Shown: positions 58,483 through 64,000 of the stretch, in pieces
Numbering within the stretch: position 1 is the first letter of the stretch
How the letters are laid out: each line of letters begins with the position of its first letter
DNA from: Balaenoptera acutorostrata
Lineage: Eukaryota; Chordata; Mammalia; Artiodactyla; Balaenopteridae
Length of the DNA stretch: 64,000 nucleotides
Reading direction: 5' to 3'
NCBI RefSeq assembly: GCF_949987535.1
Contig: NC_080064.1
Coordinates: 132,646,708 to 132,710,707 of the forward strand
Position numbers and translations under genes: made by a program
Notes under the pieces: generated by a model
What the model was told of the DNA's origin: nothing
The model's database searches: none
Seen by the model: the letters and a program-made list of their open reading frames with translations, nothing else

Positions 58483-59485
58483 ATATGTATTTCTTCTCTA
58501 TAGCCTGTGAAGTTTGCTTTTGTATAACATGTTTTTAAAAATAATCCACGTGTGTTAAAAAATACTTAGTCCCAGCATTTTATTAAATAATAGTGTTCTA
58601 TATGGGTTGGTACCAGAATATAATGTATGCAGTTCGTCAGTTGCAAAGCTATGTGGTATAATGGATAAATTCTGATATAAGTTTGATTGCTAAATTGGTT
58701 ATTTATATAGTGTGTGGTGTTTGTAAGGCTGCTTAACCAGTTTGATTCTTGATTTCCATCCCTATAAACTGGATCAAACTGTGTGCCACATTCTTTAATG
58801 GTCATAGAGATCTTTGATATTTTTCAAGTAAAATGTCTTGTACCAAGGATTTGTTGCCATTAAACACATATTTAGTAATAAGTAAGCTTGACATGAGACA
58901 TCTAAAGGGACACTAATTGAATTGGGGTTCGTGCCCTAAATTTTGAATGCTTATGAATTTAACATTTCTCCACTCATATGATATTTGTGTCCTTCCTCCT
59001 TAGATCTCTACAAAAAAATGAGTGTAACACTCTCTTACAGTTGGCTCATAAAGTGTTTATATCCTTCTGCATGCTGAGGTTTTATTGTCATGAAAAAGAT
59101 TTTCTTAGCAGTATGTAACATCTCCCAGTGCGATGGCACATTTTGACAAGGACCATATGTGCTGCCTTTCTTTTGTATAATTGAGCCATGTTGAGGAAAT
59201 TTCACAATATAATGGCCTCTGCAAATTTATTTTGAAACTTGAAACTGGTGTTTTTTTTGTTTTATTGTTTTTAATGACACTGTGTCTTCTAGGACCATAA
59301 CTACTTTGCATAAACTGATACAAACGGTGTGTTATTTATGCTCAAAAAGAACATACCTAATAGTGTTAATACAAGACTGAGGGGACTAATACAGTGTTCC
59401 TAAAATGACAGTATGGAGACCCAAGGTCAATTATTTCTGTATTTTCAGACTTGAATTCTTTCCACTTCACTATAATCAAATTTCT
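58483..59485. other. Unique AT-rich DNA
   Basis: No recognised feature. Confidence 0.4.
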
Positions 59486-59927
59486 ATTCCTTTCTTGGGC
59501 ATCGCTACTTGAGTGACTTGCAGGCATCTGAAAAATCCAGCCCATCCAAAACTCAATTTGTTTATTTCCGTCTTTACTTCCATGCCCTGCGAACCTGTCA
59601 CTTTCCTGCATGTTCTATCTTAGCTAATAGCCTCAGCAGCTGCACAGTTCTCCCAAATTACAAACTTCCTCAGAGTCTTCATGGATATATCTTCTTCTAC
59701 AGGACCTACATCAACTTGTCTTCAAATCCTGACAGTCCTTTCTAAATCAAATACTGCCCCTCCTCTCAGTCCTCTGGCTCAGGTCATATTCTTACCATAA
59801 CTCCCCTGGATAAACAGAACAGTCTCCTGAATGTTCCATCTTCCACACCACATTGTGATTCTTCAAACACAAATGTGATCGTGTCACTTCCCTGGGTAAA
59901 ACCTCTGTTGCCCCTTGATTCTCCATA

Positions 59928-60193
59928 ATATAGAGCAGTGTTTTACAAATTATAGGTTGCAAGATATTAATGAGTAGTGAATTAATGTTAGTGACTTACA
60001 TTGAACTTTTAAAAATGTCATAAAGAAAATAGCAGAGTGCATCACACTTTGTAACGATATTGTTCTGTGAAACTCTGCTCTAGTTGTATTTATCTATATA
60101 AACGTGTATGTGTCTGGGTACTGTTTTAAGATGTAAAATGTATATCTGATTGTGGGTTATAGTCATGAAAGTTTGAAAGCCATCAGTATAGAG
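59928..60193. mobile_element. Non-autonomous hAT-type transposon
   Basis: Element 59936-60185. Left end 'cagtgttttacaaa' and right end 'agtttgaaagccatca' form a worn inverted repeat of the CAGTGGTTTTCAAA kind. The 8-bp flanks ATATAGAG (59928-59935) and GTATAGAG (60186-60193) match with one difference, as expected for hAT. Removing it restores the L2 reading 'atagagaataaagttcaag'. Confidence 0.65.
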
Positions 60194-60373
60194 AATAAAG
60201 TTCAAGCTTTTCATCAGGGCTTATAGTTACTTTTATAATCTGCTCAGTTTACCTTCCTACTATCAACTCCAGCCAACTCTTCAGAGAAGCCTATGCCTAT
60301 TTCTACTTAGGAACTCACCATATTTCCTTTGCATGAACTTTGCCATTATACAAACTAGTTCCTTTAAATGAAG

Positions 60374-61786
60374 TAGCAGTTCTAAAAGGTTTTGGTGTCA
60401 GCATCTCTTTAAACTCTGAAGTATTCCCAAAAAAACCTTTGTATATGTGGACTATAGACTGTATCTCTTGATATAACATAATAGAAATTAAAATGGAGAA
60501 TTTTTTAAAATATTAATTTATTTAAAATAATAGTAAACCCATTATGTGTTGCCCTAAGTAATATATTTTTGTAAAAAATCACTATTTTCCAAAACAAATA
60601 CAATTAGAAGAATGACATTGTTTTGCAATTTTGAAAATCTCTTTAATGTTTGGCTTAATAGAAAACAGATGTATTCTCATATCTGCTTCTGCATTCAATC
60701 TGTTGTTGTGTGTTATTTAGTTCAAGGATATGAAGAAAATTCAGACTCTAACAGATATGTAGTTGGAAAAAGTTTGAGTATTTTAATAACCTTTTCAGAT
60801 AATTGTGTACATATTCTTCTTTAATACTACACCGAAACTCAACAAGCAGTAATTTCTGAAGGTTGGTTGCAATGTAGATCTGAAATCATACCAATTAACT
60901 TTTCATCATCTATGACATTAAAATCCATTGCTTTGTCTCATTTTCACTTTGAATGAATCTTTTACCCATGCATGATTTTGCAATACTATGCACTGGCCAT
61001 TTGGGAAATATTGTTTTTTTGAATGATGTATAGATCTTCCAAATGTTCATCTACTTTATTATACAATGTCAAAAAGTCACATTGGTTAATATCACCATGG
61101 ATTGCATCAAATAAGTCTTTAAGTATTGGGAAGCTGGCAAGTTCACTGTGGCAGATACAAGTTTTCTAAAGTTTTAATTTTCACATAAAAGCACTAATAT
61201 TATGATTGGCAACTAATATTATTACTTGTTTTTCCTGAAATGTCGTACAACTGAATCAAAGTTTCACAGAACAGTAACCTTACTGCCTGTGATACACCTG
61301 AATTACTGTAGTTTGGCAGTGATTCTTTCAAGTAAAAATGATGTCCCATGAAAAAAGCACAACTCCAGCATCACACAAGTGCTTTTCCTTGAAATACCCG
61401 TTGAACTGCAGAATGCAGAAGTGTTTTATGTATGCTTCCTCATTTCATCACAGAGAACATTAAAAAGCCACATATCTAATGGTCAAAATTTTAGAAATAA
61501 TTTTTACTGCTTTATCAAGGATACTCCTAAGTAAATCTGACTCTTTTTTAACTGTAAGTGCCTGGCATTGAAGAATATGACTACTAGTGAAGTTTGGTGT
61601 CCCAACCTTGATTTGTGCTAAGACATCATCAGTTTTAGAATCGTTACTTCTGTGTCATCAGTGCAAATATCCATATGGTGAAAAAGACAAATAATGCACT
61701 GATGTTACTATAAAAATAATTTTGACCATGTGGGCCTCCTGAAAGGGGTCCTGCTTACTCCAAGGTCCATACTTTGAGAACTGTTG
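60374..61786 (-). mobile_element. hAT transposon with transposase remnant
   Basis: Terminal inverted repeats: left 'TAGCAGTTCTAAAAGG' at 60374, right 'ACTTTGAGAACTGTTG' ending at 61786 (original CAGCAGTTCTCAAAG). On the minus strand, broken coding sequence of a hAT transposase survives, with readable pieces NHAWVKDSFKV (60945-60977) and NRLNAEADMRI (60672-60704). The latter lies in the C-terminal dimerisation region, and both are of the kind found in ZBED/Charlie-like proteins. Many stops and frame changes, so a dead copy. About 1.4 kb, shorter than an autonomous element of 2.5-3 kb, so internally deleted. 8-bp target duplication not certain. Confidence 0.85.
60520..61600 (-). pseudogene. hAT transposase pseudogene
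   Basis: The coding remnant of the element above. In life it would bind the terminal repeats and cut the element out in the nucleus. Only the C-terminal half is recognisable (RNase H-like fold end and dimerisation region). The N-terminal zinc finger (BED) region is not seen. No long open frame remains. Confidence 0.7.
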
Positions 61787-62060
61787 TCTCAAAATCTTCC
61801 CTAAGCTCACAATTTGCTTGGAAAATTTGTCTTAAAATCTTAAGATAAGGTTCAAAAGTCATGTCCTTGGTGAAGCCTCCTGAAGCACCCCAGGTTAATT
61901 TGTCACTTCTTCTGAGTTCCTATTATAGCCCTTACTCCATTTCCCTTTGTCCATGAAGTACTTCCGGTAGGGACTGAGTCTTATTTCTTTATCACCCTAC
62001 AATGACTGGTATGCGCTCCAGATTTATTAACGAGTAGCAAGCCTGCTCACCCTATTACAC

Positions 62061-62435
62061 AGGCTGGAGGCTGGTTTTTGTTATTCTCCCTCAAGTCTGG
62101 CATCGAGTCAGAAGGGGAATAATTACCTGCCTTCTATTTTCTGAGGCAAGCAGGAACATTTTGCCAACATATCCGTTAGGAAAAACTGATACAATGCTTA
62201 GGGTTCCAGGGCCATGTTATAGTATTGATATCATGACACTGATGTAGATAACACCAAAATCATTTCTGTTCAGTAAGGGCGTAAAAGATTTCCTTGTGTC
62301 CTTTGGTCCAAACCTTGATACAGATCAAGGGATAATTTTTAGTAACTCAACCCTAACTTAAGCTATCCTTGGGTCTATTAGTCTCCTATTAGATCATTTT
62401 GATGGGACTTTATTTGAATATTTTCGTAAACTTCT
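62061..62435. other. Unique DNA
   Basis: No recognised feature. Confidence 0.4.
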
Positions 62436-62570
62436 ATTGCTTACGTTTATTCAGCAAACATTTATTCAGCATCTACTATGTGCCATGTACTAAGCTAGGT
62501 ACTTAGGATACAAAGATGAGCAGGACATAACCTTGCCCTCAAGGTGATATAATAGAGGGATGGGAGAAAG
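62436..62570 (-). repeat. L2 3' end, antisense
   Basis: 'tattcagcaaacatttattc', 'agcatctactatgtgccatg', 'aggatacaaagatgagcagg', 'accttgccctcaaggtgata'. Confidence 0.75.
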
Positions 62571-63290
62571 CCGTCTGGATTTGGTTCTCAAATTATAGTG
62601 CTTTTATTTTCTGTAATTTGAGAGTTAAGGGATTGTTAAAAGTATGTTTTGTGAATAAAAGCTAAATTGTAAAGGTTGTCTTAGATGTTTCAGTTGTAGA
62701 TGTCCTTCTCTCCCTGTATTTAAAATAGTTTTGAGTTTGTTATTTGGAAATTCGAGGTTCAGGGTAAGGCTTCTAGAATAAAGAAAATCACATTCTTTAA
62801 CATATCATTTACAAAGATATATCACAGTATCTCAGCATTAAATTTAAACTTTGTATTGGATTCAGTCTTTTTAGCAAAACAAAGAAAGTATGCACTTCTT
62901 TAAGTGTAATATCCCTCTAAAAAAATCCTACATTTATTTTCACTAAGAATTATATAGTGATATTGCTCAGAATATATAGCTTTATGCAGAAAGTAGAAAA
63001 CAAAATCCTAGCTTGTCCAAAGACTATTACTATTTATTTAGTGAGGAGATATACCAAGTAAAAAAAAAAAAAAAAAAGTTTCTACAAATCCAAATGAGAA
63101 TTATGATTGAGAATGGCTCAACTACAAATTGCTGTTCTTCTCCAAGGTTGGGCAGAGAGGAAGCCAAAAGTAGTGGAGGCTGCAAAGTAGACACAGTATG
63201 GCTGCTGGCTTTCCTCTTTGAGTTTAAGGACCGAATTCCAAAGTTAGTCCCTATGTATTGTTATCTAGATCATGTTTTGCTGATGTGATG
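62571..63290. other. Unique AT-rich DNA with an A-run
   Basis: A19 at about 63060-63078 without an attached element. The open frame at 63013-63288 includes it and is not a gene. Confidence 0.4.
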
Positions 63291-63294
63291 CCTT

Positions 63295-63800
63295 ATTTTA
63301 TGTGTCCACTTGGCTGGGCCACAGTACTCAGATATTTGCTCAAATACCAGTCTAAATGTTGTGTCGAAAGTATTTTTTAGAGATTAATATTTAAATCAGT
63401 AGATCTAAAAAAGCAGATTATCTTCCATAATGTGGGTGGGCCCCATCCAAACAGTAAAAGGCCTTAAGGAAAAGATTGACTTCCCCTGAGGACAAGGGAA
63501 TTCTGCCTCCAGACTACCTTTGGACTTGAGCTGCAACATCAGCCCTTCTGTGGGCCTCCAGCCTGACACCCTGCTCTGCAGATTTTGGACTTGCCAGCCT
63601 CCACAATGGTGTGGACCAATTCCTTAAAATAAATCTCTCTTTCTCTGTATCTATCTCTCCCTGTCTCTGTCTCCCTGTCTGTCTCTGTCTCCCTGTCTCT
63701 CTCTCTCTCCCCCTCTCTCTCTCCACATGTGCACACAGACGCACATACTCAGAGCCTATTGGTTCTGTCTACAGAACCCTAACCAATACAGCTGGCTTGT
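63295..63800 (+). repeat. Ancient interspersed repeat with inner TCTC microsatellite
   Basis: 'gtgtccacttggctgggcca', 'cataatgtgggtgggcccca', 'attttggacttgccagcctc', 'ccaattccttaaaataaatc', then a (TCTCTG/TCTCCC)n tract at 63642-63724, ending 'gaaccctaaccaatacag'. A widespread mammalian repeat. I think LTR-like, but I do not name the family. Open frames on both strands across the tract are low-complexity. Confidence 0.6.
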
Positions 63801-64000
63801 CCACATTTTTGGTCTTATTTTAGTCTAAGGAATAAGATCCTGCCCTGCATACTCTCTAGTCCTTGACACTGCAAATCTTAGGCTTAGAAATCATAATAAT
63901 ATAATGTTTCAGATCACAGTACAGATTTCAAAGAACTTGAACATTTGTGCATAATAAACTGTTTCTATAGAAGTATTCAGAAGTGATGAGCGCTAGGGAT

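Larger units (their letters stand above)
59490..62060 (+). repeat. Long L2 LINE split by two hAT transposons
   Basis: Forward L2 pieces in order: 'ccctgcgaacctgtcacttt', 'gtgatcgtgtcacttccctg', 'cctctgttgccccttgattc' before 59928. After the first hAT 'aataaagttcaagcttttca' and 'ccaactcttcagagaagcct' continue it. After the second hAT 'aaaagtcatgtccttggtga' and 'tgaagcctcctgaagcaccc' follow. One old copy with two later insertions. Confidence 0.7.

Noticed and set aside
58018..58503. 161-codon + strand open frame with repeated tyrosine/leucine/isoleucine
   Set aside because: It is the TTTA array and the antisense SINE read as protein.
63514..63823. Open frames rich in Arg/Glu/Thr or Leu/Ser/Cys
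   Set aside because: Translations of the TCTC microsatellite inside an old repeat.
1..64000. CRISPR arrays, phage, plasmid or bacterial operons
   Set aside because: The mammalian SINE/LINE content and the lack of dense open frames exclude a prokaryotic source. No regularly spaced repeats were seen.

Overview
This is nuclear DNA of a mammal, almost certainly a cetacean. It carries several copies of the tRNA-derived CHR SINEs known from cetaceans, hippos and ruminants. They are of the long type with the repeated 'acaactactga' body module and an AATAAAT tail, and some sit in crisp target-site duplications. The LINE-1 3' ends are of the cetartiodactyl type, and no Bov-B or Bov-tA, which are abundant in ruminants, was seen. 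The base composition is AT-rich and there is no operon-like gene packing. No gene could be recognised by name, and most open frames here are chance or repeat-derived.

Layout. From 1 to 440 lies worn L2, followed by a short L1 3' end (681-878). From about 880 to 12,200 there is an unusually repeat-poor stretch. It holds the only plausible exon chain found. On the minus strand these are a 72-nt exon (9596-9667), a 75-nt exon (7356-7430) and a terminal exon with a long AT-rich 3' UTR (about 3765-5803). All are in phase 0 with good splice signals and share one open frame, but the protein is not recognised. The same stretch holds a perfect CArG box beside a CRE-like site, a CT microsatellite, a perfect stem-loop and homeodomain/E-box-like motifs. 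A weaker possible first exon lies at 14401-14422.

From 12 kb onward the window is ordinary repeat-rich sequence. It contains old MIR and L2 remnants, two CHR-1 type SINEs (17.7 and 19.0 kb), a 5'-truncated LINE-1 with a broken ORF2 (23157-25432), an assembly gap (27262-27461), seven CHR-2 type SINEs (31.6, 33.6, 37.1, 38.4, 45.8, 47.4 and 58.1 kb) and several LTR-like repeats (38.9, 39.4, 43.4 and 63.3 kb). Two large nests are present. One is an L2 split by an old antisense L1 (53484-56975), which is itself split by a young L1 3' end and by an unidentified retrocopy. The other is an L2 split by two hAT DNA transposons (59936-60185 and 60374-61786), the larger with transposase remnants.

The most interesting items are: a SINE insertion that appears to have carried about 90 bp of 3' flanking DNA; an L1 3' transduction ending just after an AATAAA; a 128-bp block present twice, 3.8 kb apart, at about 90% identity; an unidentified retrocopy with its own target-site duplication; and the minus-strand exon chain. 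I see no new enzymatic or defence system here.
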